Under the pieces are notes generated by a model. It did not search any database, was not told the origin of the DNA, and was given only the letters and a program-made list of their open reading frames with translations. This document shows positions 51,712 through 60,172 of a stretch of 64,000 nt of DNA, in pieces (the first letter of the stretch is position 1; each line of letters opens with the position of its first letter). The position numbers and the translations under genes were made by a program. Origin of the DNA: Chthoniobacterales bacterium (GTDB lineage: Bacteria; Verrucomicrobiota; Verrucomicrobiia; Chthoniobacterales; UBA6821); assembly GCA_019747735.1 (NCBI GenBank), contig JAIEQL010000030.1, forward strand, positions 59,093 through 123,092, given 5' to 3'.

Positions 51712-52824
51712 TTATACGCGATCACTAAAAAAATGAGCTCCGGTTCGTCCAGCTTCGCTATCTTGGTCTACTTCATAATAAACATCACTAAAGATACTTT
51801 CAGGATCAGGCCAAGGACTGGCTTCTGCAAAGGCGACCGAGGCGGCCGCTTCTTTTTTGGCGGCTTCATCAATAGCAGTAATTGACTCTTCTGTGAGGAG
51901 CTTTTCTTCCAGAAGTTGTTTTTGCCAAAGAATGATCGGGTCATGATTGGCTTTGTAGTTTTCAATTTCTTCAGCGCTCCGATATTTTTTAGCATTCGCA
52001 TCGGCAATGGAATGCCCGTAATAACGATAGGTTGCTACTTCCAATAAAAATGGCTTTGATTCGCTGCGGGCCCGTTCCATTGCTTCATGAAGTTTGGCTC
52101 TCAATTCATAATAGTTACTTCCATTAGCCAAACCCCAAGCCATGTCAAATCCTTCGGCACGCTGGGCCAAATAGTGTTGGATCGAGGAAGAACGTTCTAG
52201 GCTCGTTCCCATTGAGTAGCCATTGTTTTCGATGATAATAACCAGCGGCAGCTCAAAGAGAGAGGCGAAGTTGAGTGATTCGCTGACAGGGCCTTGATTG
52301 ACGGCACCATCCCCCAGAAAGCAGAGCGCACAGGCTGGGATTTTTTTGTATTTCAAAGCAAAAGCCAACCCAAGGCCGAGTGGAACTTGTCCTCCGACGA
52401 TCCCATGGCCTCCCCAATAATGTTTGTCAGGGGCAAAGAAGTGCATTGAGCCTCCTTTTCCTTTCGAACAACCGGTTGCTTTTCCAAAGAGCTCGGCCAT
52501 GCATTCCTCCATGCTCATGCCCACAGCGAGAGCGTGCCCATGGTCGCGGTAGGCGGTAATCATTTCATCCTGACCATTCATGAGAGAAGCAGCCGCAACA
52601 GCAATCGATTCTTGCCCAATGTAGAGATGAAGGAAGCCTGCTATTTTGTCCTGATTGTAAAACTTCAAGGCTTGTTGCTCAAAGCGACGAATACGCCACA
52701 TATCTGCTAGCGCTTTTATTTTTTGCTCTGGCGTCAAAGTAAGATTAATAACAGCTTGAGTGGAGACACAGGAAGAGGTGCTCTTTTTACTTTTCTCAGC
52801 TTGAGTGGAATCTGCAGTAGTCAT
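51712..52824 (-). CDS. pdhA: Pyruvate dehydrogenase E1 component, alpha subunit
   Basis: A 370-residue E1-alpha. It includes FLHLYIGQESIAVAAASLMNGQDEMITAYRDHGHALAVG, GKGGSMHFFAPDKHYWGGHGIVGGQVPLGLGLAFA and the thiamine-diphosphate motif FLGDGAVNQGPVSESLNFASLFELPLVIIIENNGYSMGTS. It decarboxylates pyruvate with the beta subunit. The N-terminal 25 residues are Ser/Thr-rich and not conserved. First gene of the pdh cluster. Confidence 0.96.
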   Translation of the reverse strand: MTTADSTQAEKSKKSTSSCVSTQAVINLTLTPEQKIKALADMWRIRRFEQQALKFYNQDKIAGFLHLYIGQESIAVAAASLMNGQDEMITAYRDHGHALAVGMSMEECMAELFGKATGCSKGKGGSMHFFAPDKHYWGGHGIVGGQVPLGLGLAFALKYKKIPACALCFLGDGAVNQGPVSESLNFASLFELPLVIIIENNGYSMGTSLERSSSIQHYLAQRAEGFDMAWGLANGSNYYELRAKLHEAMERARSESKPFLLEVATYRYYGHSIADANAKKYRSAEEIENYKANHDPIILWQKQLLEEKLLTEESITAIDEAAKKEAAASVAFAEASPWPDPESIFSDVYYEVDQDSEAGRTGAHFFSDRV

Positions 52825-52892
52825 GAAAAAAATCTCATCGAAGGAAACGGGGAGAAACTATCGCCGATCTTAGTTCAAGAGGCAAATTGAAT

Positions 52893-52996
52893 TATCCTAA
52901 AAACGTGAATGGAAATGGAAAATATGGCGTAAAAACTTTTTTAAGCCCGAGTGTATAGCGTCAGATTTTCTGTTTCCATGCACATATTTAGGATTA
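52893..52996. repeat. Family D inverted-repeat element, copy 2
   Basis: Starts atcctaaaaacgtgaatgga and ends catgcacatatttaggatt, with gcgtcagattttctgtttcc inside, as at 23042. It lies between the pdhA start and the small plus-strand gene. Confidence 0.78.
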
Positions 52997-53016
52997 TAAG
53001 CTTCTTCATTTGTAGG

Positions 53017-53336
53017 ATGACGAAACTAAATAAGCGAAAGATTTTCTGCATCCGAAAACTCGGCACAAAAGATCTTTTTTTAAAAAAAAGTTGCTTAACC
53101 TTGGAACTAACTTCCAATCTATTAAGCCACATATAACGGAGGAAAATATAACCGGTAATATTCCAAGTTTTGGAGCTATTACTTGTGAGAAAAAAGAGGA
53201 TAAAAATAATATCTTCTCTTTTGAGTTCAAGGGTAATTCTGCTGGCAAAAGTGCTACCATTAACTTTGACGTTCAATACGACAAACAAACAAAAGAAAAT
53301 GTCCTTCAGGACCCCATTCATGTCTCTGTTCATTAA
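53017..53336 (+). pseudogene. Small frameshifted or frameshift-translated gene with its own terminator
   Basis: ATG 53017 opens a short frame (MTKLNKRKIFCIRKLGTKDL) that runs into a tttttttaaaaaaaag stretch. After a -1 shift there, the frame continues through LLNLGTNFQSIKPHITEE to FDVQYDKQTKENVLQDPIHVSVH and stops at 53336. The second part looks like a small beta-sandwich. Zero-frame codons TTA AAA preceded by T form a classic U UUA AAA slippery site, so programmed frameshifting is possible; a mutated or 5'-truncated gene is the plainer reading. A strong terminator follows 27 bp later, so the region was or is transcribed. Confidence 0.4.
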
Positions 53337-53362
53337 GTAACTGAAGCATTCTGTAACACTGA

Positions 53363-53396
53363 AGAGACGCTGGCCAAAAGCTAGCGTCTCTTTTTT
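53363..53396 (+). terminator. Intrinsic terminator
   Basis: Stem agagacgct (53363-53371) with agcgtctct (53383-53391) and a T6 run. The T-run is only on the plus strand, so it serves the small plus-strand gene rather than the convergent exonuclease-like gene. Confidence 0.88.
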
Positions 53397-53407
53397 CTGT
53401 TCTCGCT

Positions 53408-54415
53408 TTACAGAGAGACTTTTTGCAAGGGAGCTACTGGAGCGACGCCGAGAGGGCGCGTCCATTCAAAGAAGCCTGAAGTGGCTCCTGGCGTCTTAGT
53501 GTAGGCCTCTTGAAACATTTCGAGGCGGGCATCGAGGTTATCGATCAAATGGAGAGCGATCGCTTCGGGGGTTTTGGGAAGGACTGGGGAGCCATATTCT
53601 AGCTGGCCATGATGGGCCGCAATGAGGTGAAGCAAATGGAGACGGACCTCCTCGGAAGCAGGCTGTAATTCCTTCCATTCTTCTTTGGGAAGCTCGCGCC
53701 AAAGAGCATTGACCAGCTCAATGCCAATAGAAAGATGCCCCATCAATTCTCCTCGTAGATCGGGCGTGATGCCAAAGCCTTGAGCTGGTGGGCAGGTTTC
53801 CCAAAGTTTGCCACTGTCGTGAAAGAGGGTTGCTGTTATGAGCAAATCACGATGGAGATGAGGATAGACTGCTTGAAGAGCGAGAGCTGCTTGAAGCATG
53901 CGGGCTGTGTGGTCTAGGAGGCCACCTCGTCGAGCATGGTGATTGCTGCGGGCAGCTGCCGCACGACAAAAACGAGGACCATAGTGATTGAGAAAAGAAT
54001 TACAGAGCTCTCGAAGACGAGGGTCCTCAATAGTGGCGATCGCCTCTACAATCCCTTGATAGGTTGTTTCCCGAGTTTTTTGCTCTTCCGGCGAGCCCTC
54101 CACCAAAAGAGAGATCCCTTCCGCATCCAGTGAGCTAACCATCCAACCGGGAGCATCCAGTCCAAACGATCCTTGCGAAAAATTCCCTTTTACTTCGACA
54201 AAATCGCCCGCAGTCAGTTGCTCACAAGCGGCAAAAGCAGGCTTATCACTCCAAGCTCTTAGAACCAAGCTCCCCGTTGCATCGCGCAAGAGAAGCTCAT
54301 AAAAAGGTTTTGCCGAAGAGGTTTCTTTCCGTTGGAGAGACTCAACTTGCGCTGGGATAGCCGCCTCACAGAAAGCTCCTTCTCGTGTTGCCTCGCGAAG
54401 AGCCTGAATAGTCAC
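53408..54415 (-). CDS. YhaM-like 3'-5' exoribonuclease / HD-domain protein
   Basis: A 335-residue protein with GTG start. An N-terminal OB-fold (about 15-105, YELLLRDATGSLVLRAWSDK) is followed by an HD phosphohydrolase domain with GGLLDHTARM, LLITATLFHDSGKLWE (HD doublet), and LLHLIAAHHGQLEYGSP. This order matches YhaM, an Mn-dependent 3'-5' exonuclease of RNA/DNA. It is convergent with the small plus-strand gene. Confidence 0.85.
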   Translation of the reverse strand: MTIQALREATREGAFCEAAIPAQVESLQRKETSSAKPFYELLLRDATGSLVLRAWSDKPAFAACEQLTAGDFVEVKGNFSQGSFGLDAPGWMVSSLDAEGISLLVEGSPEEQKTRETTYQGIVEAIATIEDPRLRELCNSFLNHYGPRFCRAAAARSNHHARRGGLLDHTARMLQAALALQAVYPHLHRDLLITATLFHDSGKLWETCPPAQGFGITPDLRGELMGHLSIGIELVNALWRELPKEEWKELQPASEEVRLHLLHLIAAHHGQLEYGSPVLPKTPEAIALHLIDNLDARLEMFQEAYTKTPGATSGFFEWTRPLGVAPVAPLQKVSL

Positions 54416-54442
54416 GAAAAGGAGCGCTGTTAATGGGATTAA

Positions 54443-55531
54443 TCAATTAGTAACCGGCGCTGGTTGACTAGAATCGTGTGTCTCATCAGTTGTAGGGTCT
54501 GGCTTTGGTGAGTTGTCCACTACAACAATGGTCATTGTATAGGCAACCTCATCGCTTCCATCCTCAATAGTTCCTAAAAAGCTAGGGTTTTTTTCAGAGG
54601 TGACTCTGACTTGTGAGGTTCCTGGTTTTGTGGTGGTAAAGCTAGATGTTAGAGTAGATACCCCAGAAGTAAAAGATGAGGTGCTAAAGTTATCGTAGTT
54701 AATGCAAGAGTCGGTTTGGTCTAATAGACTAAGCTTCCAACTAGTTTCAGAGCCAGTCCATTGTATACCGGTAGTGCCAGTTGGTTGAGGAAATTTAGAA
54801 AAAGAGTATATGGAAGACCCGAGATCTACGGAAAACTGAGTAAACTGATATTGGCCAGCGGCATCTTTTATTGGAACGCCAAGCTCATCTGTTGCATACA
54901 GAGGGACAGAGAGCACCTGCGGTCCCCCTTGAAGATTATAGCTTTGAGAAGAAGTGGTATCTGTTGCAGAGGGTGCCAAATTATCATGAATGTTCATTGT
55001 CATGGTATACCTCGTGAAGTCACTACTTGTAGGATCTGAACTTATTTTCAGCACGACCTTGCCTTCAGCAAGTATATCATATTTCAAGGCAGTAACATGA
55101 TGGAGAAGAGGGGTTGTATCAGTGTATTCATTGTAAGTTGGAGCAGAGAGACAATTGGCTCCCTCCAGGATGGTGGCAGACCATTTAGTCTGATCAAAAG
55201 ACCAACTGCACCCGGGACCTTGATCTATCAGTTGTGGTATAAGAAAATTAGTAGGAATGGTGAGTGTATCATCAACTAAAACATATAACCTGTTCTTTTC
55301 AAAAAAGTTAAAAGAATAGTCGTCATTAGCTTCTGTATCTACAACCTGATACATATCAACATTTTGAATCGCTTGGCTTCCATTTATCCAATAGGGCACT
55401 GTTCCAGTCATTGTTACATTAATTTTTTTCAAACTTTTTGTCTTTGCTATAGAGGCTGAGGCACCCCCTAACAGGAGGCAGGCGCTTAGCAAAAGAGTGA
55501 AGAGAGGAGAGGATAAAAATTTATTTTTCAT
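54443..55531 (-). CDS. Secreted Ig-like repeat protein of unknown function
   Basis: About 362 residues from ATG 55531. The signal peptide ends in SASIA. The mature protein has at least two beta-sandwich-like segments that end in the same motif, SDFTRYTMTMNIHDN and SDEVAYTMTIVVVDN, with few Lys and many Ser/Thr, suggesting Ig- or cadherin-like surface domains. The C-terminus is Pro/Asp/Thr-rich. No anchor motif. It may be an extracellular adhesin or structural protein; the family is not recognised. Confidence 0.62.
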   Translation of the reverse strand: MKNKFLSSPLFTLLLSACLLLGGASASIAKTKSLKKINVTMTGTVPYWINGSQAIQNVDMYQVVDTEANDDYSFNFFEKNRLYVLVDDTLTIPTNFLIPQLIDQGPGCSWSFDQTKWSATILEGANCLSAPTYNEYTDTTPLLHHVTALKYDILAEGKVVLKISSDPTSSDFTRYTMTMNIHDNLAPSATDTTSSQSYNLQGGPQVLSVPLYATDELGVPIKDAAGQYQFTQFSVDLGSSIYSFSKFPQPTGTTGIQWTGSETSWKLSLLDQTDSCINYDNFSTSSFTSGVSTLTSSFTTTKPGTSQVRVTSEKNPSFLGTIEDGSDEVAYTMTIVVVDNSPKPDPTTDETHDSSQPAPVTN

Positions 55532-55617
55532 AAAAAATGGATAATTAGATTGCATAAGATAATGGCAACGACTTCTTTTTTCAACTAAAATTTATTAACA
55601 AATAATTGGTTTCTTTG

Positions 55618-56502
55618 TTAATTATTAACAACCATCTTTGCCGCTAGTCGTACCGCGGCAATCATACTCTGGGCAGAGGCTACTCCTTTTCCGGCTAGAT
55701 CATAAGCCGTTCCATGGTCAGGGCTCATGCGAAGAAAAGGGAGTCCTAGAGTGACATTGACTCCTTCCTCAAAGGCATGGAGCTTGAGGGGAATCAGTCC
55801 TTGATCGTGATACATGCAGAGAAGACCGTCGTAGGCGCCTTGAAGTGCATGCCAAAAAACAGTATCTGGGCTTGACGGTCCTGCAATGAGCATTCCAGGG
55901 TGATCTTGTCTCAATCGCGTGATAGCGGGAGTGATGATTTTTTCTTCTTCCTCTCCCAGATCCCCTTGTTCTCCTGCGTGAGGGTTGAGGCCCAGAACCG
56001 CAACTCGAGGAGAGGCAATCTTGCGCCGCTGTAAAAAAGCGAGGAGCAAATTCCCAACGCGCACAATCTCATCGCTCCTCAAAGCCCTTGCTACTTGGTT
56101 TAGCGGAAGGTGTGCTGTAACAAGCGCAACCGTGAGCCTTCCTCCTGTTAAGAGCATCGCATAGTTGCTGACCCCTGCGCGCGCTGCAAAAAACTCGGTC
56201 TGACCGGGAAAGGGAAATCCCACTTGATGGAGTTGATGTTTGCTAACAGGGCCAGTGACAATGGCTGCCAACTCCCCTTTTAAAGCCTTTGCAGCGGCTT
56301 CTTCTAGCGAAGCAATGGCAGCCTGTGAGCTCTCTGCATCAGGATGTCCAGGATAACGCGCTTGGCTTTCTCCAATCATTGTTAATGTGCCCCCCTCTAG
56401 CTCTTCGGGATGTCGCTCAAAGTGAGAGATTGTCTTAGTAACGATTTCTGGGCCGATTCCGGAGAGGTCGCCTGCAGTTAGGCCGATCAAATGGGAAGAC
56501 AT
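55618..56502 (-). CDS. pdxA: 4-hydroxythreonine-4-phosphate dehydrogenase
   Basis: A 294-residue PdxA-family enzyme. It shows LTAGDLSGIGPEIVTKTI (N-terminal), VTGPVSKHQLHQVGFPFPGQTEFFA, ALVTAHLPLNQV, VLGLNPHAGEQGDLGEEE, the metal-site ALQGAYDGLLCMYHDQGLIPLKLHAFEEGVNVTLGLPF and SPDHGTAYDLAGKG. It oxidises 4-phosphohydroxy-threonine in pyridoxal phosphate synthesis. It is somewhat shorter than E. coli PdxA (about 330). Confidence 0.95.
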   Translation of the reverse strand: MSSHLIGLTAGDLSGIGPEIVTKTISHFERHPEELEGGTLTMIGESQARYPGHPDAESSQAAIASLEEAAAKALKGELAAIVTGPVSKHQLHQVGFPFPGQTEFFAARAGVSNYAMLLTGGRLTVALVTAHLPLNQVARALRSDEIVRVGNLLLAFLQRRKIASPRVAVLGLNPHAGEQGDLGEEEEKIITPAITRLRQDHPGMLIAGPSSPDTVFWHALQGAYDGLLCMYHDQGLIPLKLHAFEEGVNVTLGLPFLRMSPDHGTAYDLAGKGVASAQSMIAAVRLAAKMVVNN

Positions 56503-56548
56503 AAAAAGTGAAGAGCGAAGAGGTGTAACGTATTCTTCAAAAAAAGAA

Positions 56549-56684
56549 ATTAACAGGGATGGAAGGGATAAAATGCTTCGCTTCAGTTGAAGTTAAAAGT
56601 TGAAGCAGAATATTGCATAACAAATATCTTTTTAGTCATTTTGTTTTTTTCTTCATCCCTTCCATCGCTTCCATCCCTGTTAAT
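56549..56684. repeat. Family E inverted repeat, copy 4
   Basis: Arms aattaacagggatggaaggg and its complement ending ccctgttaatt; the interior is the inverted form of copy 3. The left flank (taacgtattcttcaaaaaaa) is also found beside the family C copy at 16151. It ends 9 bp from the thioesterase stop codon. Confidence 0.87.
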
Positions 56685-56692
56685 TAGTTCTT

Positions 56693-57124
56693 CTATTTTT
56701 TAGGTGTAGGCAGAAAAGGCGTTGGAAAGCCTCGAGGGAGACGGAGTGGTTTTCCTTCCGGCATCTGAACAAAGCTCAAAGATTGCTGGCAAGTCGCAAT
56801 GAGGACTTCATCGGCAGGACGCATGATTTTAAAATGACACCAAAAGCGAGCGGCCGTGATCTCGCCAAGCCAAGAATGAACTTCTAGCTTGTCTCCCACA
56901 AGAGCAGCGCGGCGATAATCGATTTCTGTGCGCAGGATGACGGGGAAAATAGAAGTGTTCTGCATCCCTTTCCAATCTAATCCAAGCTCCACGGCGAAGA
57001 GCGTGCGCGCTGTTTCAATAAACCGCAGATAAGCGGTATTGTGAGTTGCTCCTCCTACATCGGTGTCAAAGAACATGACTTGAATAGGGGTAATGTGAGG
57101 AGTGTTGGATGAGAGGGAAGTCAT
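56693..57124 (-). CDS. YbgC-like acyl-CoA thioesterase
   Basis: A 143-residue hot-dog fold protein with the YbgC pattern: VMFFDTDVGGATHNTAYLRFIETART (catalytic Asp in FFDTDVGG), TEIDYRRAALVGDKLEVHSWL and a C-terminal beta segment. It hydrolyses acyl-CoA or acyl-ACP thioesters; in enterobacteria YbgC is linked to Tol-Pal. It lies 6 bp downstream of the LolD-like gene and probably belongs to the same operon. Confidence 0.85.
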   Translation of the reverse strand: MTSLSSNTPHITPIQVMFFDTDVGGATHNTAYLRFIETARTLFAVELGLDWKGMQNTSIFPVILRTEIDYRRAALVGDKLEVHSWLGEITAARFWCHFKIMRPADEVLIATCQQSLSFVQMPEGKPLRLPRGFPTPFLPTPKK

Positions 57125-57130
57125 GGTGGG

Positions 57131-57796
57131 CTAAATAAGAAGTCCATTAGCTATTACCAACTCCCTATCTCCACGTGCCGCCAAAACAGGATCATGCGTC
57201 ACCGCAATGAGAGTGCGCTGATCTTGTTTTGTAAGATCGAGCAAGAGATCAATAATAGTGGCTCCTGTGGAGGCATCAAGATTGCCAGTGGGTTCATCAG
57301 CAAAGAGAATTCCAGGGTCATTAATAAGGGCTCGAGCAATAGCGACGCGTTGCTGCTCGCCGCCACTGAGTTCTGAAGGCAGGTGGTGTTTTCGACTGCT
57401 AAGTCCTACACGGCTAAGAAGCTCTTGTGCTTTTTTTTCTCGCTCATGACCAGCGAGCATAGCTGGGAGAAGGACATTTTCTAAGGCTGTCAATTCTGGA
57501 AGTAAAAAATACGATTGAAAAACAAACCCCATTCGCTTGTTTCTCAAGAGCGCGAGAGGAGCGCTTTTCATGGAAAAAAGAGCATGCCCTTCAAAAAGAA
57601 CTTCTCCAGAGAGCGGTCTTTCAAGCCCTGCTAACATATAAAGAAGTGTTGATTTGCCTGCTCCCGAAGCGCCTCGAAGAAAGAGCTTTTCGCCAGAGGC
57701 AACTTCTAAGTCAATCCCGCGAAGAATATCCAAAGAGGTATGCCCTAAATGGTAACTCTGGCACAGGTTTCGTGCAGTAAGGTGAGGTGCAGTCAT
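57131..57796 (-). CDS. lolD: LolD-like ABC transporter ATP-binding protein
   Basis: A 221-residue ATPase of the LolD/MacB group. Walker [22 protein letters not shown]-loop [25 protein letters not shown], signature [20 protein letters not shown], Walker [17 protein letters not shown]. LolD powers release of lipoproteins from the inner membrane with LolC/LolE; no permease gene adjoins, so the pairing is inferred. It overlaps gpsA by 4 bp. Confidence 0.85.
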   Translation of the reverse strand: MTAPHLTARNLCQSYHLGHTSLDILRGIDLEVASGEKLFLRGASGAGKSTLLYMLAGLERPLSGEVLFEGHALFSMKSAPLALLRNKRMGFVFQSYFLLPELTALENVLLPAMLAGHEREKKAQELLSRVGLSSRKHHLPSELSGGEQQRVAIARALINDPGILFADEPTGNLDASTGATIIDLLLDLTKQDQRTLIAVTHDPVLAARGDRELVIANGLLI

Positions 57797-58806
57797 AATT
57801 CTTCTGCTTCAGAACGTAGGCGACGCCCAAAAAGTTCTTTGATGGCTTCTTGTACTTTTTTTCCCTCATCGAGTACAGCAACGACCTCATCGATGATAGG
57901 AGTTTCCACTTGCAAAGCCCGTGCACATTGCTGAGCACTGCGTGCGGTAAAAAATCCCTCTGCGATCATGGTCATCGAGTTGAGAATTTCTACGGAGGAT
58001 TTTCCATGGCAGAGTTCTCTCCCAGCTTGATAATTGCGGCTTTTGGAGCTGAAGCAAGTGGCCATCAAATCACCAATGCCACTGAGCCCACTGAATGTCT
58101 TGCGCACTCCTCCCATCGCAACTCCCAAGCGTGTCATTTCCGCTAAGGATCGAGTGACCAGTCCTGCGCGAGCATTTTCTCCCATGCCCAGTTCATCAGA
58201 AACACCGGCGGCAATGGCAAAAATATTTTTTAGAGCACCTCCCAATTGAATGCCGCGAATATCGTCACTGGTATAAGCGCGGTAGCTCGTGTTAAAAAAG
58301 ATTTCCTGTAACCAAGGGAGCAATGCTTTTTCACTGCATCCGAGAACTCCTGCGGCAGGAAGACCTCGAGCAATATCAACTGCGAGATTAGGTCCTGAAA
58401 GAACGGCGACAGAGGCTTGTGGAATAAGCTCTTCGATGATTTCGCTCATCAGTTTTCCGGTTGTATATTCAATACCTTTGGTACAACTAATCAAGACAGG
58501 ATGGGCTTGAGAGCTGATTACTTGACTAAGGGAGGTGGCTACTTCTCGTAGAAATTTAGAAGGGACAACAAAAAAAATAATTTCAGCTGTGGCCACTTCT
58601 GCAAGGTCCGTAGTGGGATGAATTGTTGTTGGAAAAGAAATTCCTGGTAAATAGAGAGCACTCATCCGGGCTTGCTGAAGGCTTTTAATGTGCTCAGGAT
58701 GATGCCCCCAGAGAATAATCTCCTTTCCTGTTTTTGCGAGAAGCACGGCGAGAGCGCTGCCCCAGCTACCTGCTCCAATGATGCCAATTTTTTTTTGTGA
58801 ACTCAT
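57793..58806 (-). CDS. gpsA: NAD(P)-dependent glycerol-3-phosphate dehydrogenase
   Basis: A 337-residue enzyme. Rossmann GIIGAGSWGSALAVLLAKTGKEIILW, SCTKGIEYTTGKLMSEIIEE, LSGPNLAVDIARGLPAAGV, QLGGALKNIFAIAAGVSDELGMGENARAGLVTRSLAEMTRLG with the catalytic Lys, and SGIGDLMATCFSSKSRNYQ. It makes sn-glycerol-3-phosphate for phospholipids. Overlaps plsY by 4 bp upstream and lolD by 4 bp downstream. Confidence 0.96.
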   Translation of the reverse strand: MSSQKKIGIIGAGSWGSALAVLLAKTGKEIILWGHHPEHIKSLQQARMSALYLPGISFPTTIHPTTDLAEVATAEIIFFVVPSKFLREVATSLSQVISSQAHPVLISCTKGIEYTTGKLMSEIIEELIPQASVAVLSGPNLAVDIARGLPAAGVLGCSEKALLPWLQEIFFNTSYRAYTSDDIRGIQLGGALKNIFAIAAGVSDELGMGENARAGLVTRSLAEMTRLGVAMGGVRKTFSGLSGIGDLMATCFSSKSRNYQAGRELCHGKSSVEILNSMTMIAEGFFTARSAQQCARALQVETPIIDEVVAVLDEGKKVQEAIKELFGRRLRSEAEEL

Positions 58807-59471
58807 AGAGGTTTCTTTCTCCGTTCAAAACGAGATTCTGTCGCAGTCAAGAGACGTTTTATATTATTGCGATGCCTGGCCACTGTAATAACAGCCATCA
58901 GAAAAGAGGCGGTGACTAAAATTCCATTTTCTCGAATAAGAGAAGGAAGTTGAGGATAATAGAAGCCAAGGCAATAAAAAATTACTGTGGAAAAAGGAAG
59001 CATTATTGAGGCAACAATCGAAGCAAGGGAAACATAGCGGGTCCAATAAAAGATAATAATCCAAGAGCTAAGACTTATCAAAAAACTAACAGGGAAGAGA
59101 GCCAGCATAACTCCTCCAGCAGTAGCAATTCCTTTGCCGCCACGAAATCCCAACCAAATCGGGAAACTATGTCCGAGAAGGACACTGAGAGCCGCAAGAG
59201 AGCTGAGAAAACTTTTTGGTTCGAGATGCAAAGTTTTTTCCAAAGCACTTGCTGCCGCTACAGCAGCAGTTCCTTTAAGCAAATCGATCGCAAAAACAGT
59301 ATACCCCCATTTTTTATTGAGGACTCGCAGAACATTGGTTGCTCCTATATTGCCGCTCCCATGACTTTGAATGTCGATATGGCAACACTTTCCAGCTAAA
59401 TAACCTGTTGGGAAGGAACCTATCAAATAAGCTCCGAGAATGACTAGTAGTGACAAAATAAAAAAGTGCAT
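58803..59471 (-). CDS. plsY: Glycerol-3-phosphate acyltransferase
   Basis: A 222-residue membrane acyltransferase with the three PlsY motifs GSFPTGYLAGKC / SGNIGATNVLRVLNKKWG, GHSFPIWLGFRGGKGIATAGG, and a third loop near TVARHRNNIKRL. It uses acyl-phosphate to acylate glycerol-3-phosphate at position 1. It is the first gene of a coupled set with gpsA, which supplies its substrate. Confidence 0.95.
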   Translation of the reverse strand: MHFFILSLLVILGAYLIGSFPTGYLAGKCCHIDIQSHGSGNIGATNVLRVLNKKWGYTVFAIDLLKGTAAVAAASALEKTLHLEPKSFLSSLAALSVLLGHSFPIWLGFRGGKGIATAGGVMLALFPVSFLISLSSWIIIFYWTRYVSLASIVASIMLPFSTVIFYCLGFYYPQLPSLIRENGILVTASFLMAVITVARHRNNIKRLLTATESRFERRKKPL

Positions 59472-59538
59472 CTTTGTTACTATAGTGAATAGAAAAAGAA
59501 GTGAGTACGATTTTTTGAGAAAAATTTTAAAAGTTCAA

Positions 59539-59590
59539 AAAAGGGGTCAGTCCCGGGATACCGGGATCCCGGGACTGACCCCTTTTTTGC
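59539..59590. repeat. Family F palindrome, copy 3
   Basis: Near-perfect palindrome of about 50 bp on ggggtcagtcccgggatacc with A6 and T6 flanks. It lies between the divergent starts of plsY and msrB, the same setting as copy 1. Confidence 0.88.
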
Positions 59591-59662
59591 GAGCTCCAGT
59601 CTTGCAAGTGAAAAAGTTTAGTCGTTCAATAAGCGGAAAAGTTTTTTAAAAACACTCCTGGT

Positions 59663-60172
59663 TTGAATATTCTCTCCCTTTTTCTATTTTTTCTTTCTAC
59701 TGTCACAGCTACTCCTATGGATACTGTTTCTGTTCGTCTTGTTGGGCCAAATGGGCTTCCCGGGCCTCTAGTTTCTGTTGCTCGAGTGATTAAAACTGAT
59801 GCTCAGTGGAAGAAAGAACTGACTCCTGAGGCTTATCAAGTATTGAGAGCACAAGGGACAGAGGCTCCTTTTTGCGGCAATTTACTCGATAATCATCAAG
59901 AGGGAATTTATTTTTGTGCAGGATGTGATCTGCCCCTCTTTTCTTCTGCTTCTAAGTTCCAGTCTGGCACAGGATGGCCAAGTTTTTTTCAGGCATATGC
60001 TCCAGAAAATGTAGTCATTAAAACTGACCATAGTCATGGAATGACGCGTGATGAAATCCTCTGCGCTCGTTGCGGTGGTCATTTGGGGCATGTTTTTCAT
60101 GATGGCCCCCCACCAACCGGCTTTCGTTACTGCCTGAATTCGGCAGCCCTTGTTTTCAGGATGATGAAGTGA
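59663..60172 (+). CDS. msrB: Peptide-methionine (R)-S-oxide reductase, exported
   Basis: A 169-residue MsrB with TTG start and a likely signal ([17 protein letters not shown]). Zinc pairs are seen as CAGCDLPLF and [12 protein letters not shown], and the catalytic Cys is in [13 protein letters not shown]. The [12 protein letters not shown] segment matches the family. If the first ATG at 59717 were used instead the protein would be cytoplasmic; the signal-like start is more likely. Repairs oxidised methionine. Its 3' end overlaps purC by 17 bp. Confidence 0.9.
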   Translation: MNILSLFLFFLSTVTATPMDTVSVRLVGPNGLPGPLVSVARVIKTDAQWKKELTPEAYQVLRAQGTEAPFCGNLLDNHQEGIYFCAGCDLPLFSSASKFQSGTGWPSFFQAYAPENVVIKTDHSHGMTRDEILCARCGGHLGHVFHDGPPPTGFRYCLNSAALVFRMMK

